Source: an uncultured Eubacteriaceae bacterium
GTDB lineage: Bacteria > Bacillota > Clostridia > Eubacteriales > Eubacteriaceae
Length of the DNA stretch: 64,000 nt
Direction of reading: 5' to 3'
NCBI GenBank assembly: GCA_945867155.1
Contig: CAMBHL010000003.1
Coordinates: forward strand, 1-64,000
Position numbers and translations under genes: made by a program. Below are positions 26,522-36,435 of this stretch, piece after piece; the stretch's first letter is position 1, and each line of letters starts with the position of its first letter. The notes beneath the pieces are model-generated. The model saw only the letters and a list, made by a program, of their open reading frames with translations. It was not told the DNA's origin and ran no database searches.

Positions 26522-26546
26522 AAGGGCCGCAATAAAAACGGCCCTT
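26522..26546 (-). terminator. Hairpin between gap and pgk
   Basis: AAGGGCCG (26522-26529) pairs with CGGCCCTT (26539-26546) around a 9-base loop; the minus-strand tail is TTATTTTTTC. It could be a partial terminator or an mRNA-stabilising end that sets gap expression above pgk. Confidence 0.7.
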
Positions 26547-26586
26547 CGTCCCACTAACACCGTTTAGCGTGTTCTAAATCCAGCTG

Positions 26587-27600
26587 TTAGTTTAATTCTG
26601 CAAAATATTTAATGGTTCTGACCATCTGGCTTGTGTATGAATTTTCGTTATCATACCAAGAAACCACTTGAACTTCTGTTGTACCATTATCTAATGGCAG
26701 TACCATGGTCTGGGTTGCATCGAATAATGAACCGTAGCGCATGCCAACAATATCAGAAGAAACAATTTCATCTGTATTATAACCAAATGATTCATTGGAC
26801 GCTGCTTTCATCGCTGCATTCACCTGATCAACAGTGACATCACCTTTAACGACTGCTGTCAAAATAGTTGTTGATCCGTCTGGAGTCGGTACGCGCTGTG
26901 CGGCACCAATTAATTTGCCGTTTAATTCTGGAATAACCAGACCGATTGCCTTTGCAGCACCCGAAGAAGTCGGTACAATGTTAGCTGCTGCAGCACGTGA
27001 TCTTCTCAAATTGCCTTTTCTCTGCGGGCCATCAAGTGTCATCTGATCGCCAGTATAAGCGTGAATCGTGCACATGATCCCTGACTGAACTTCTGCAAGA
27101 TCATTTAATGCTTTTGCCATTGGAGCCAAGCAGTTTGTTGTACAGGATGCTGCAGAGATAATCTTGTCATCAGGCGTTAATGTCTTGTGATTGACGTTAT
27201 AAACGATTGTCGGTAAATCTTTTCCAGCTGGAGCAGAAATAACAACTTTCTTTGCGCCTGCTTTTAAGTGAGCGCTTGCCTTTTCTTTAGAAGTAAAGAA
27301 GCCTGTGCATTCCAGTACAACATCAACATCTAAATCACCCCAAGGCAATTCAGAAGGATCTGGCTTGGAATAAATTTCAATTTCAGTGCCGTTAACAACG
27401 ATAGAATGTTCTTTTGCTTCAACGCTATCTGCATATTTATAATTGCCGTGTGCTGTATCATATTTCAGCAAATAAGCCAGCATCTTTGGGCTGGTCAAAT
27501 CGTTGATTGCAACAACTTCATAGCCTTCGGCATCAAACATTTGTCTAAATGCGAGACGACCGATTCTACCAAAACCATTAATAGCAACTTTTACAGACAT
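26587..27600 (-). CDS. gap: Glyceraldehyde-3-phosphate dehydrogenase (NAD, glycolytic)
   Basis: A 337-aa dehydrogenase making 1,3-bisphosphoglycerate. N-terminal NAD fold with [13 protein letters not shown]; catalytic Cys at residue 153 in SAASCTTNC; catalytic His in IHAYTGDQ near 180; C-terminal [15 protein letters not shown]. Asp in AINDLT near 34 fits NAD preference. It directly follows cggR, as in many Firmicutes, and has an intercistronic hairpin behind it. Confidence 0.98.
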   Translation of the reverse strand: MSVKVAINGFGRIGRLAFRQMFDAEGYEVVAINDLTSPKMLAYLLKYDTAHGNYKYADSVEAKEHSIVVNGTEIEIYSKPDPSELPWGDLDVDVVLECTGFFTSKEKASAHLKAGAKKVVISAPAGKDLPTIVYNVNHKTLTPDDKIISAASCTTNCLAPMAKALNDLAEVQSGIMCTIHAYTGDQMTLDGPQRKGNLRRSRAAAANIVPTSSGAAKAIGLVIPELNGKLIGAAQRVPTPDGSTTILTAVVKGDVTVDQVNAAMKAASNESFGYNTDEIVSSDIVGMRYGSLFDATQTMVLPLDNGTTEVQVVSWYDNENSYTSQMVRTIKYFAELN

Positions 27601-27625
27601 AATTGCCTCCTTAAAAATAATAAAC

Positions 27626-28675
27626 TCATTTATTTAACTCACGGACGATTTTCTTTGCAGCAGATTCATCCGTAATTAACGTAACACCAGACTGAAGTCT
27701 GCAAACGCCGATAATGGCATCTACCTTTCCTTCTCCGCCTGCAATCGCAATTTTTTCTGGAATATTTTTATAATCATCGATATCAACACCGATCGTGCTG
27801 GATGGTTTTACAATATGGCCATTATAATCAAAATAATAACCAAATGCCTCACCCACTGCACCAGCTTCAATTAAGGCTTGACGTTCTTCTAAAGAAACAT
27901 TTCGCCATTCAGACAACACATCTGCTCTACCTACACCAAATATAAAGACATCGATATGTTCCATTTTATCAAAAACGCGTTTGATTTCTGGATAATCCTT
28001 AAGCGCATCCAACAAATGTATATCTATATTATCTGGTAAGTGCAGTAGCTCATACTTAGCGTGCAGCTTTAAGGCCATTTCAGCAACGACATTATTAGCT
28101 TGAGTGGCATGGCTTTTCCCGATTCCACCTCTCGCCGGTATGATATAAAGATCCGGATAAAGCGCATCTTTCATCTGGTCTGCAACAGCAGCTGTGCTTA
28201 CGCCTCCAGTAAGTGCCAAAACATCTTGATATTTTAGAACAGTCATCAAATAATCTGCTGCCGACTTTCCCATGAAATTAATCACTTGATAATTCTTGTC
28301 AATATTTCCTGGGCACACAATTGCTTTGTTGAGATTGAGCAATTTGCACAACGTGCTTTCTAATTGTTCAATGCCATTGTATGTATACAGCATAGACTTC
28401 ATATCTTCAATGATGCTGTCACCTAACTCCGTTAAAATGACACCTTGTCGCTCCACATCTATCAGCTTTTGTTCTTGAAGAAACTCAATTTCATTACGAA
28501 TTTGTCGTTCACTCATGTCTAAAGTATAGGCAAGATTTCTTCTTCCGACAGGGCCTTCGCTTTTTATGGTAGATAAAATATCATACCTAAGTTCAATCAA
28601 TGCGCTGATTTCTGGCACAACAAGTCGTTGTAGATCAACTAGCTTTCTGCTGATTTCCAAATGATTATCGGCCAT
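27626..28675 (-). CDS. cggR: Central glycolytic genes regulator (SorC family)
   Basis: A 349-aa repressor. The N-terminal winged helix (about 25-85, with [20 protein letters not shown]) binds DNA; the sugar-binding SorC domain (about 90-345) holds [30 protein letters not shown] and GVGRAD-type loops that in CggR bind fructose 1,6-bisphosphate. Gene order cggR-gap-pgk-tpiA is the classic target operon. The operator between its promoter and start is not obvious; a GGGAC-type palindrome lies upstream at 28893-28908. Confidence 0.94.
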   Translation of the reverse strand: MADNHLEISRKLVDLQRLVVPEISALIELRYDILSTIKSEGPVGRRNLAYTLDMSERQIRNEIEFLQEQKLIDVERQGVILTELGDSIIEDMKSMLYTYNGIEQLESTLCKLLNLNKAIVCPGNIDKNYQVINFMGKSAADYLMTVLKYQDVLALTGGVSTAAVADQMKDALYPDLYIIPARGGIGKSHATQANNVVAEMALKLHAKYELLHLPDNIDIHLLDALKDYPEIKRVFDKMEHIDVFIFGVGRADVLSEWRNVSLEERQALIEAGAVGEAFGYYFDYNGHIVKPSSTIGVDIDDYKNIPEKIAIAGGEGKVDAIIGVCRLQSGVTLITDESAAKKIVRELNK

Positions 28676-28754
28676 TCTAACTCTCCTGTATCTCCTATGT
28701 CGATTATCAATAAGTAAACAAGATGGTTAATTGCGTTCCCACCTTTCACGGCTT

Positions 28755-28783
28755 ATTATAAATAATTTTTTCGCAGATTTCAA
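28755..28783 (-). promoter_or_regulatory. Promoter of the cggR-gap-pgk-tpiA operon
   Basis: The minus strand has TTGAAA and a perfect TATAAT with a 17-base spacer. It lies 80 bases upstream of cggR. Together with 28893-28972 it accounts for the 331-base gap between cggR and the ACT gene. Confidence 0.8.
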
Positions 28784-28892
28784 GAGTTTTTATAAATAAA
28801 TATAATTTTTTGAACTTTTTTGGAATTTTTTAATCATTATTTTTTATTTACAGTATTTTTACCTTTAGATGATTTTTATTTGTATTTTTATT

Positions 28893-28908
28893 GGGACAAT
28901 TTTGTCCC
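28893..28908. promoter_or_regulatory. GGGACAA-TT-TTGTCCC palindrome, candidate operator
   Basis: Perfect 7-base arms around TT in the AT-rich divergent region between cggR and the ACT-domain gene. The half-sites resemble CggR sites, which contain GGGAC and TGTC. It is 110 bases upstream of the cggR -35 box and about 36 bases upstream of the -35 box of the plus-strand promoter, so which gene it serves is unclear. It could alternatively be a small hairpin. Confidence 0.5.
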
Positions 28909-28943
28909 GCATTTTTTTGCTGATATTAAGCGCGAATAGCCAC

Positions 28944-28972
28944 TTGTATTCTAACCATGCTTTGAATATAAT
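28944..28972 (+). promoter_or_regulatory. Promoter of the ACT-UPF0210 operon
   Basis: TTGTAT and TATAAT with a 17-base spacer, 35 bases before the ATG at 29007. Confidence 0.75.
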
Positions 28973-29006
28973 GTAAATATTATATCTATACAAAAGGGAG
29001 TTTAAT

Positions 29007-29276
29007 ATGAGAGCTGTTGTAACCGTTATAGGCAAAGATAAAATCGGTGTTATTTATCGGGTTTCTGAAATATTATCGCAGTCAAAAGTAAATATTGAAG
29101 ACATCAGTCAGACCATCCTTCAAGATGTGTTTACAATGGTCATGCTGGTAGACCTTTCAAAATCTAATTGTCAGTTTTCTGAACTCAAAGATCGTTTAGA
29201 CGCTTTAGGCAAGGAAATTGGAATGACAATCCGGATCCAAAATGAAGACATTTTTAATGCAATGCATACAATTTAA
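29007..29276 (+). CDS. ACT-domain protein (UPF0237 type)
   Basis: An 89-aa stand-alone ACT domain: [20 protein letters not shown] at the start is the first strand and the ligand-binding loop, followed by [11 protein letters not shown] and the second beta-alpha-beta unit. Such small ACT proteins bind small ligands, often amino acids, as regulators. The next gene (11 bases on) encodes UPF0210, and this pairing is common in bacteria and archaea. Ligand and role are unknown. AAGGGAG precedes the ATG. Confidence 0.92.
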   Translation: MRAVVTVIGKDKIGVIYRVSEILSQSKVNIEDISQTILQDVFTMVMLVDLSKSNCQFSELKDRLDALGKEIGMTIRIQNEDIFNAMHTI

Positions 29277-29287
29277 AAGGAGATATT

Positions 29288-30646
29288 ATGGCATTATTTA
29301 AAGATATTATGGAAACCGTTCGAATGATTGATAAAGAAAATCTTGACATTCGAACCACAACAATGGGCATTTCCTTATTAGATTGTATTGATCATGATCC
29401 GCATAAATCCCAAACACGTATTTATGATAAAATCACTCATTCTGCTGAACACTTGGTTGAAGAAGCGGATAAAATTGCATCTGAAATTGGCATCCCAATT
29501 GTGAATAAGCGCATTTCAGTAACACCGATGGCATTAATTGCAGGCGCCACCGATCTTAAAAATTATGCACCTTTTGCTGAAACACTTGACCGTGCAGCAG
29601 CCGAAGTCGGGGTGAATTATATTGGCGGCTTTTCAGCTCTCGTCCCTAAAGGCGCAACAAAAGCTGATAATATCTTAATCCAGTCCATTCCAGAAGCGTT
29701 AGCCTCAACAGAACATGTCTGTGCTTCTGTCAATATCGGCTCGACAAAAGCTGGCATTAATATGGATTGTGTAAAACTAATGGGCCATATTGTAAAGCAA
29801 TGTGCTGAATTGACAAAAGATAATGAATCTGTTGGCGCTTCAAAACTTGTAGTATTTTGCAATGCCGTTGAAGATAATCCCTTCATGGCGGGTGCTTTTC
29901 ACGGTGTAGGGCAGCCGGATAAGGTGTTGCATGTCGGCGTCAGCGGACCTGGGGTTGTAAAAGTCGCTCTTGAAAAAAATCAACATGCGACAATGGATGA
30001 ATTAGCCGAAATCATTAAAAAAACCGCTTTTAAAATCACGCGGGCCGGTCAATTTGTCGGGACAACTGTTGCGAAGCGTTTAAATATTCCATTCGGAATT
30101 TTAGATCTTTCACTGGCACCTACTCCTGCAATCGGAGATTCTGTAGCAAGAATTATCGAAGAGATGGGAATCCAACATTGTGGAGGGCCTGGTACGACAG
30201 CAGCATTAGCCATGCTCAATGATGCCGTAAAAAAAGGCGGTATCATGGCTTCTACTTCTGTAGGCGGACTTTCAGGCGCTTTTATCCCAGTCTCTGAAGA
30301 TGAAGGTATGATTAGTGCCGCTCGGAACGGACACATTACAATAGAAAAACTGGAAGCGATGACCTGTGTCTGTTCTGTAGGGCTCGATATGATTGCCATT
30401 CCAGGAGATACACCCGATGATACGATTTCAGCGATAATCGCTGATGAAGCTGCCATTGGGATGGTAAATAACAAAACAACAGCATGCCGTCTCATCCCTG
30501 CGATTGGAAAAACTGTTGGTGATGAAGTCACTTATGGTGGACTTTTTGGATCAGCTCCCGTTATGCCTGTTAACTTATCCGATGCTTCTGTTTTTGTTAA
30601 TCGCGGTGGAAAAATTCCTGCACCAATTCATTCGTTTAAAAACTAA
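29288..30646 (+). CDS. UPF0210/DUF711 family protein
   Basis: A 452-aa protein matching the UPF0210 (DUF711, PFL-fold) family, whose members fold like pyruvate formate-lyase/ribonucleotide reductase enzymes but have no confirmed reaction. Typical stretches are [14 protein letters not shown] near 20, [15 protein letters not shown] near 78, [12 protein letters not shown] near 218, and [15 protein letters not shown] with [11 protein letters not shown] near 385-405. Full length. It is coupled to the ACT protein, suggesting ligand control of a still unknown activity. Confidence 0.93.
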   Translation: MALFKDIMETVRMIDKENLDIRTTTMGISLLDCIDHDPHKSQTRIYDKITHSAEHLVEEADKIASEIGIPIVNKRISVTPMALIAGATDLKNYAPFAETLDRAAAEVGVNYIGGFSALVPKGATKADNILIQSIPEALASTEHVCASVNIGSTKAGINMDCVKLMGHIVKQCAELTKDNESVGASKLVVFCNAVEDNPFMAGAFHGVGQPDKVLHVGVSGPGVVKVALEKNQHATMDELAEIIKKTAFKITRAGQFVGTTVAKRLNIPFGILDLSLAPTPAIGDSVARIIEEMGIQHCGGPGTTAALAMLNDAVKKGGIMASTSVGGLSGAFIPVSEDEGMISAARNGHITIEKLEAMTCVCSVGLDMIAIPGDTPDDTISAIIADEAAIGMVNNKTTACRLIPAIGKTVGDEVTYGGLFGSAPVMPVNLSDASVFVNRGGKIPAPIHSFKN

Positions 30647-30665
30647 TTGATTATACGGTACGAAA

Positions 30666-31520
30666 GTGAAAAATATGGAAAATACAGAAAATATGCGGTT
30701 AAATAATAATACTTCTTATGTCGCATCCCAAGAACTGTTAGATGTTGTGAATATTGCCATTACGCTTGAAAAGCCATTGCTCATTAAAGGCGAACCTGGA
30801 ACCGGAAAAACGATGTTGGCCCATGCCATTGCCGAATCAATGAACAAGCCCCTACTCATATGGAATATTAAATCAACAACAAAAGCTCAGGATGGACTAT
30901 ACACTTATGATGTTGTTCAGCGTCTTTATGACAGCCAATTTGGTGAAAATGTTGATGATATTCGAAAATACATCCATTATGGGAAAATGGGTGAAGCTTT
31001 TATGTCAGACGAACAGGTTGTGCTGTTAATCGATGAAATCGACAAAGCAGACTTGGAGTTCCCTAACGACTTGCTTTGGGAAATGGATCAAATGGAATTT
31101 TACGTCAAAGAAACACACGAAACCATTCGCGCCAATCATCGGCCAATCGTCATTATTACCTCTAACGCCGAAAAAGAACTTCCTGATGCTTTTTTACGGC
31201 GCTGCATTTTTCATTATATTCAATTTCCTGATGCAAATCAGATGAAAAAAATCATCAGCGCTCATTTTGATCATATTGACGAAGACCTCGTCAATCAGGC
31301 CATGCAGACTTTTTATAAAATTCGAGAGGTAAAAAACCTTTCAAAGCGGCCGAGTACCTCTGAACTCATTGACTGGCTTCGCGCACTCATCGCAGGCGGT
31401 ATTAATCCTGACGTGATCCGGAAAGCACTTCCATACAGTGGTGTTCTTCTAAAAAAAGACCAGGATATTGATCTCGTAGAAAAAGAATTCCATCCCAATA
31501 TTCGCCGCCATGTTCATTGA
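30666..31520 (+). CDS. MoxR-family AAA+ ATPase
   Basis: A 284-aa AAA+ protein. Walker A GEPGTGKTMLA near 42, Walker B VVLLIDEIDKAD near 117, sensor ITSNAEKELPDAFLRRC near 160, and a C-terminal lid. MoxR ATPases work as chaperones with a VWA-domain partner, here the next gene, which overlaps by 11 bases. The annotated start is a GTG at 30666; ATGs at 30675 and 30696 are alternatives and none has a strong ribosome site. The substrate of this pair is unknown. Confidence 0.92.
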   Translation: MKNMENTENMRLNNNTSYVASQELLDVVNIAITLEKPLLIKGEPGTGKTMLAHAIAESMNKPLLIWNIKSTTKAQDGLYTYDVVQRLYDSQFGENVDDIRKYIHYGKMGEAFMSDEQVVLLIDEIDKADLEFPNDLLWEMDQMEFYVKETHETIRANHRPIVIITSNAEKELPDAFLRRCIFHYIQFPDANQMKKIISAHFDHIDEDLVNQAMQTFYKIREVKNLSKRPSTSELIDWLRALIAGGINPDVIRKALPYSGVLLKKDQDIDLVEKEFHPNIRRHVH

Positions 31521-32613
31521 TTTTTTCTTTTTTCTCCGCAGTCATGGTATCCGCGTTTCAATTGGAGAATGGCTTGTCTTGTTGGACGGAATGCATAAAA
31601 ATTTACATTGCAATACACTTCATGGTTTTTACATTTTGTGTCGCTCAATTGTGGTAAGAAATGAAAGTGAATACGATCTTTTTGACGTTGCCTTTGATGA
31701 GTATTTTCATAATTTGCCTCCTCAATCGACATTGCCAAAAGAGCTTCAGCAGCTTAACCAAATTGACATTATTGATCTAGAAATGGAATTAAAAGATCAA
31801 ATGAACACAATGGAGATTGACAGCTCTGACAGTGAAGATACAAACATCAATTCAACAGGACTGCAGATGCCGGGATCTGCTTCAGGCGGCGGCCGCTCTT
31901 CCATTCGGGGCAGACGAAAATTCAGAGATTTCCGAAAAGACAATCATTTAGATACACGCCAATTTCAAATGGCCTTTCGTCTATTAAGAAATCTCTCAAC
32001 TCAAAATGACACTTCTGAATTGGAATTCGATATTGATCAAACGATCAAAAGTACTTGCGATATGGGCGGCATGTTAAAAGTTGAATATCGAAAACCAAGA
32101 CGCAATAGTATTCGTGTCTTGCTGTTTATTGACAGTGGCGGTTCAATGAGCGGCTATGCGAGACTGTGCTCTGAACTTTTTCAAGCTGCAACAGCTTCAC
32201 GTCATTTAAAAGAACTGCAGACCTATTATTTTCATAACTGCATTTACTCTGCTATTGACAAAGAACCAACACTTTCGATGAAAAAGGGAGTCTCTCTTGA
32301 TCAGCTTATTGCTCAATGCAATGAAAAGTACAGAGTCATTATTGTCGGAGATGCTGAAATGCATCCTTATGAGCTTTCCGGAAGTGAATACGACTGGGTG
32401 GCAAATAAGCCTGGAGAACCTGGTATAGCGTGCTTAAAAAAAATCAAGCTTCATTTTCCTCATACGATTTGGCTCAATCCCACACCGATGCCTACTGTTC
32501 ATGATGCTTGGACCGATACCCATTTTGAAATTGCAGATCTCATTGATATGTATGATTTAACGCTGCAGGGTCTTGAAGATGGGTTTAAGTTTTTACTTTC
32601 TGGCCGTAAATAA
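31510..32613 (+). CDS. VWA-domain protein (CoxE-like), partner of MoxR ATPase
   Basis: A 367-aa cytoplasmic protein. The N-terminal third is all-helical; a Ser/Asp-rich, Gly-rich and basic linker (SGGGRSSIRGRRKFRDFR) covers about 115-145; the von Willebrand A-type fold from about 190 carries the metal-ion site DSGGSMSGYAR, close to the D-x-S-x-S consensus. This matches CoxE-like proteins that pair with MoxR ATPases to assemble metalloenzymes. No obvious metalloenzyme target sits nearby. Translationally coupled to the ATPase gene. Confidence 0.9.
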   Translation: MFIDFFFFLRSHGIRVSIGEWLVLLDGMHKNLHCNTLHGFYILCRSIVVRNESEYDLFDVAFDEYFHNLPPQSTLPKELQQLNQIDIIDLEMELKDQMNTMEIDSSDSEDTNINSTGLQMPGSASGGGRSSIRGRRKFRDFRKDNHLDTRQFQMAFRLLRNLSTQNDTSELEFDIDQTIKSTCDMGGMLKVEYRKPRRNSIRVLLFIDSGGSMSGYARLCSELFQAATASRHLKELQTYYFHNCIYSAIDKEPTLSMKKGVSLDQLIAQCNEKYRVIIVGDAEMHPYELSGSEYDWVANKPGEPGIACLKKIKLHFPHTIWLNPTPMPTVHDAWTDTHFEIADLIDMYDLTLQGLEDGFKFLLSGRK

Positions 32614-32615
32614 GA

Positions 32616-33809
32616 TTATGCTTCCCGGGATGGCAAAGATACAATTGCCTCTGCATTTGTATGCACAACGCCATCCTGACGAGTTGCTTTCATATCCAAT
32701 TCAATAAGATGTTCTTTCCCATTTGTCAATTTTCCAACTACAACGCCACTTTGAATGGATAAATCTCCATAATATAATGCACGTCTACAATGGCAATCCA
32801 ACACTTTCAAAAATCCCTGATCTCCCATCCAATCGCTAATGGTCTTTGCTATGATCGCCTGATTATGAATACCATAAGCAATTGCACGCTTGGAACCTTC
32901 AGTCTGTGCAATTAGATCTGTCGCATGACGATCAATTGGATTTCTGTATGCTCCCGTCTGAGGATCTATGATTCCACGTGCTTTCCATTTTCGAAGAGCA
33001 CCCCATTTTGTTGAAAAAGCATTAGACACACCAATTGCCGCCATTAATGATATCCCATCCGATTCATCGTAAGGACCTATCCATTCTTCCGAGATTTTTT
33101 CGCCGATTTCGACATCTTCCCAATATCGTGGAATTGCTCCTCTTCTAAAATCACCATCAAATTGTTGGTCTAGATTATGATAGAGTTGTTTCAATATTTT
33201 TTCTGAATAATGCGGCCGTTTTTCCACAGCTTTAGGTTTTTTCTCAGATTTTGACTTTTCGGGGGAAAGACATTTAATAATCGTTCTCGCGGTTAATGTT
33301 GCGACTCTTTGATCTTTTGAATTCATCAGCGTGATAGAATGCCTCCGCATTAATATTCTGTTTTCAGATTCCGGCCGAGAAATCTCTTCAATTCCCAGAT
33401 AACGGTTTTCCGCCCAAAAGGAATCATCCGGTCTGATTTGTTCCCATCTCTCCCATTTTGTTCCAGCATCATAAATTTTTATTCCCGGAACACGGGGATA
33501 TTCTCCCTTGATAAAAGTCGAAACAATGCAGCTTTCCAGTAGAGGCGGTGCGATTATCCCATGCCATTGGCTTTTCTTTGCATAAAGGGGATTGGTATAA
33601 AGAGGGTTAGAATCGCCCAACGCTCTCGCAAAACGTCCTATGGTATCGATGGTCACGGTTTGATTATAAAGTCCTCCTCCTGAGCGGTCACGGTCATCTT
33701 GACAATAAATACGGTAAATTGGCAATATCTTTCCAATTTTTTCATTCTCGCTTTTTATATAATGATTTATACGTGCCTGCCATTCACTATTTTCCATATA
33801 TGCCTCCAA
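32616..33809 (-). CDS. MaoC/FAS1-type double-hotdog dehydratase-like protein
   Basis: A 397-aa protein of two hotdog folds. The N-terminal domain (about 30-190) has FARALGDSNPLYTNPLYAKK, the FAS1-like dehydratase version of the R-hydratase motif, with Asp and Asn but Tyr where many hydratases have His. The second domain (about 225-390) has a MaoC-like layout but no clear catalytic pair. It may hydrate or dehydrate an acyl-CoA; the substrate is unknown. It is convergent with the VWA gene (2 bases apart) and divergent from the TIM-barrel gene. Confidence 0.75.
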   Translation of the reverse strand: MEAYMENSEWQARINHYIKSENEKIGKILPIYRIYCQDDRDRSGGGLYNQTVTIDTIGRFARALGDSNPLYTNPLYAKKSQWHGIIAPPLLESCIVSTFIKGEYPRVPGIKIYDAGTKWERWEQIRPDDSFWAENRYLGIEEISRPESENRILMRRHSITLMNSKDQRVATLTARTIIKCLSPEKSKSEKKPKAVEKRPHYSEKILKQLYHNLDQQFDGDFRRGAIPRYWEDVEIGEKISEEWIGPYDESDGISLMAAIGVSNAFSTKWGALRKWKARGIIDPQTGAYRNPIDRHATDLIAQTEGSKRAIAYGIHNQAIIAKTISDWMGDQGFLKVLDCHCRRALYYGDLSIQSGVVVGKLTNGKEHLIELDMKATRQDGVVHTNAEAIVSLPSREA

Positions 33810-33892
33810 ATAATTGCCAATTTATAATGCTAAATCTTATTTTTTTTATGCTATAATAAATCAAATTCTTTTTCAAGATTTGAGGAGCGATT

Positions 33893-34690
33893 ATGACTGA
33901 AAATAATTTATTAAATTCACCAGATAACGAAAAAATTCCTTCTCGCAAAACGCCAAATATTCAAACCAAATTGCGGCATCAAATCCTTCATATGCCTGAA
34001 ATCATTCAAGAAGCAAGCGGCATTCGCATTTATGGAAGAACAATAAAAAGCATCATTTTTACAACGGATTTAGCCATCATCAAAAATTGTGATGCTGATG
34101 CTGTTTTCGCCGTTTATCCTTTTACGCCTCAGCAGTCGATTAGTGACGCCATTATTAAAGCGTCAAGTATTCCTGTTTTCTGCGGATGCGGTGGAGGCAC
34201 AACCAGAGGACTGCGTACGATTTCACTTGCAAAAGATGTTGAATGCCAAGGCGCTTTCGGAGTCGTTCTTAATTCACCGATTACAAATGCCAATTTAAAA
34301 GCCGTCTCATCTTCTATTGATATCCCAACAATTATTACAGTCGTCAGTCCGAAAACAAATATTGAAGCCCGCATCAATGCGGGAGCTGCCATACTGAATG
34401 TTGCTGGTGGAAAAAACACCCGTGATATTGTAAGCCGCATTAGAGAAACACATCCTGATATTCCGATCATTGCTACCGGCGGCAATACGAAATCTGATAT
34501 TTTATCTACCATTAATGCCGGTGCCAATGCTGTGACCATTACACCGCCAAATACTGCCGATCTCTTTACTGAAATGATGAACAACTATCGGGAAAATGCA
34601 GATCAATATATACACAATGATGACAAAGGATTTGCTCAACTCGTATACGAATATGTTTCGAAAGCACACTCAGACCGCCATCATGATTAA
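33893..34690 (+). CDS. TIM-barrel protein of unknown substrate
   Basis: A 265-aa protein. After a polar N-terminus of about 35 residues it shows a phosphate-binding TIM-barrel pattern: TDLAIIKNCDADAVFAVYPF, PVFCGCGGGTTRG, GAFGVVLNSP, PTIITVVS, GAAILNVAGGKNT, PIIATGGNTKSDI, and GANAVTITPP at successive strands, with the ATGG phosphate loop near 200. Similar proteins are usually labelled only as putative TIM-barrel hydrolases. No substrate can be named. A -10 TATAAT is at 33852 but its -35 is weak. Ends at a strong bidirectional terminator. Confidence 0.75.
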   Translation: MTENNLLNSPDNEKIPSRKTPNIQTKLRHQILHMPEIIQEASGIRIYGRTIKSIIFTTDLAIIKNCDADAVFAVYPFTPQQSISDAIIKASSIPVFCGCGGGTTRGLRTISLAKDVECQGAFGVVLNSPITNANLKAVSSSIDIPTIITVVSPKTNIEARINAGAAILNVAGGKNTRDIVSRIRETHPDIPIIATGGNTKSDILSTINAGANAVTITPPNTADLFTEMMNNYRENADQYIHNDDKGFAQLVYEYVSKAHSDRHHD

Positions 34691-34695
34691 ACAAA

Positions 34696-34724
34696 AAACG
34701 TGACAGCTTTTAGCTGCCACGTTT
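34696..34724. terminator. Bidirectional terminator between TIM-barrel and HIT genes
   Basis: AAACGTGACAGC and GCTGCCACGTTT pair over 12 positions with one A-C mismatch around TTTTA; T-runs follow on both strands. Confidence 0.85.
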
Positions 34725-34753
34725 TTCTCGTAATTATTCGCAAACTGATAAAA

Positions 34754-35098
34754 TCAGCCTGGAGGCCACTTCATACTGCGGCCTGCTAAAAAATGGAAAT
34801 GCAAATGCGGAACAGTCTGCCCGCCATCTTGTCCACAATTGTTGACAACACGAAATCCATCTTCTGCAACTCCCATTTTAATGGCTAGACGGCTAATGAC
34901 CGTCTGGACTTTACCCATAATAGGATCTCCGGCTGGAACCGCTAAAATAGAATCGTAATGCTGTTTTGGAATGATGACAAGATGAATAGGCGCCTGGGGA
35001 TCGATATCTTTAAAGACTAAAATATCATCATCCTCATATACCTTGTCAGACGGCACTTCACCGTCGACAATTTTGCAGAAAAGACATTCTTCTGCCAC
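34754..35098 (-). CDS. HIT-family nucleotide hydrolase
   Basis: A 114-aa histidine-triad protein. The catalytic H-x-H-x-H triad is in PHLHFHFLAG near 96-105, and the N-terminal ECLFCKIVDGEVPS is typical of HinT-type enzymes that cleave AMP-linked substrates. It is last of the prmA-rsmE-mtaB-HIT operon, a common Firmicutes order downstream of the heat-shock genes. Fourteen bases separate it from mtaB. Confidence 0.95.
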   Translation of the reverse strand: MAEECLFCKIVDGEVPSDKVYEDDDILVFKDIDPQAPIHLVIIPKQHYDSILAVPAGDPIMGKVQTVISRLAIKMGVAEDGFRVVNNCGQDGGQTVPHLHFHFLAGRSMKWPPG

Positions 35099-35112
35099 AA
35101 TTGTTCTCCTTT

Positions 35113-36426
35113 CTATTTTTTGATTTCAGTGCCTCTCATAAGATCACTGCCTTTTGTATAGTGTAACACAATTTCTTTAATTTTGCCCAAGCTCTTTAAT
35201 TCCGCGGGCATTTCCACCGGAATATAATTAGGCGTATGTCCCGTCATTTGTCCATTATCATGGATTTGTTCAAATAATACTGGCTGTACGCGCCCATCAT
35301 TTTCCAATAAAAAGTTTTCTTCCTGGGTTTTAGACAAAGCAATCAATTCCTGACTTCTTTGATGCTGTACTTCTGCATCAACCTGATTTGGGAAATCGTA
35401 AGCTGGTGTTCCTTTTCGGCGGGAATATTTAAAAACGTGAATTTTATAAAAATTAATCTTCTCAAGGGTTTCCTTTGTCTGACAAAACTCTTCATCTGTC
35501 TCCCCTGGAAAGCCAACAATAATATCTGTCGTTAAAGCCGGAAATGTAAAATAGCGCCGAATATAACCCACAATTTCTTGAAATTGCTGAATGGTATATT
35601 TTCTATTCATCCGCTTTAATGTCGCATCACAACCGCTTTGGAGGGAAAGATGAAATTGAGGGCAGATGCCTGGAATAGTTGCCATTTTTTTGACAAATGC
35701 CTCTGTCATCAGTAAAGGTTCAATAGAACCCAAGCGAATTCTTTCCACCCCATTTATTTTTGATACGGCTTCTAACAGGGTCAATAAATTAATCTCCTTA
35801 TGCAAATCTTTGCCATAAGAAGCAATATGAATCCCAGAGAAAACAAATTCACGGTATCCATCTTCAGCTAATTTTGTTACTTCCTCGCATACAGATTGAA
35901 TCGAACGGCTGCGAACCGGTCCCCGAGCATAAGGAATAATACAATATGAACAGAATTGATTGCAGCCATCCTGAACTTTTATAAAAGCCCGTGTATGGTG
36001 CCGCTGTTCGGCAATCGGCATATCTTCGAATGTACGATTGTCCCATACATTTTCCACATAACTTTCTCGATGATGATCATTTAAAAATTTTTCAACCTCA
36101 TCTACAATTTTACCACGATGGGTTGTTCCTAATATGATATCAACTTCATCAACCGCTGCAACTTCATCAGGCGCAACTTGGGCATAACAGCCTGTGGCTA
36201 CGATAACCGCATTTGGATTTTTCCGTTTTGCGCGCCGCAGAATCTGCCGGCTTTTTCGATCTCCCAAATGCGTCACTGTGCAGGTATTAATGACATAGAT
36301 ATCCGCTGCGTCGTTAAAATCAACATTTTGATACCCTGCTTTCTGAAAAAGTGCGCACATTGATTCTGTATCAAAATCATTGACCTTACATCCTAAATTA
36401 TAAAAAGCGACTTTCTTTTTTTCCAT
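35113..36426 (-). CDS. mtaB: tRNA t6A37 methylthiotransferase
   Basis: A 437-aa radical-SAM enzyme that adds a methylthio group to t6A37 in tRNAs reading ANN codons. The UPF0004 domain has NLGCKVNDFDTE and NTCTVTH; the radical-SAM cluster motif is CNQFCSYC near 148; a C-terminal TRAM domain ends the protein. The GCKVN form and operon position favour MtaB over MiaB. It lies 9 bases after rsmE. Confidence 0.95.
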   Translation of the reverse strand: MEKKKVAFYNLGCKVNDFDTESMCALFQKAGYQNVDFNDAADIYVINTCTVTHLGDRKSRQILRRAKRKNPNAVIVATGCYAQVAPDEVAAVDEVDIILGTTHRGKIVDEVEKFLNDHHRESYVENVWDNRTFEDMPIAEQRHHTRAFIKVQDGCNQFCSYCIIPYARGPVRSRSIQSVCEEVTKLAEDGYREFVFSGIHIASYGKDLHKEINLLTLLEAVSKINGVERIRLGSIEPLLMTEAFVKKMATIPGICPQFHLSLQSGCDATLKRMNRKYTIQQFQEIVGYIRRYFTFPALTTDIIVGFPGETDEEFCQTKETLEKINFYKIHVFKYSRRKGTPAYDFPNQVDAEVQHQRSQELIALSKTQEENFLLENDGRVQPVLFEQIHDNGQMTGHTPNYIPVEMPAELKSLGKIKEIVLHYTKGSDLMRGTEIKK

Positions 36427-36435
36427 ATTTTCCTT

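Noticed and set aside
31510-32613. VWA protein as a secreted adhesin
   Set aside because: There is no signal peptide or anchor, and it is coupled to a MoxR ATPase, as CoxE-like cytoplasmic proteins are.
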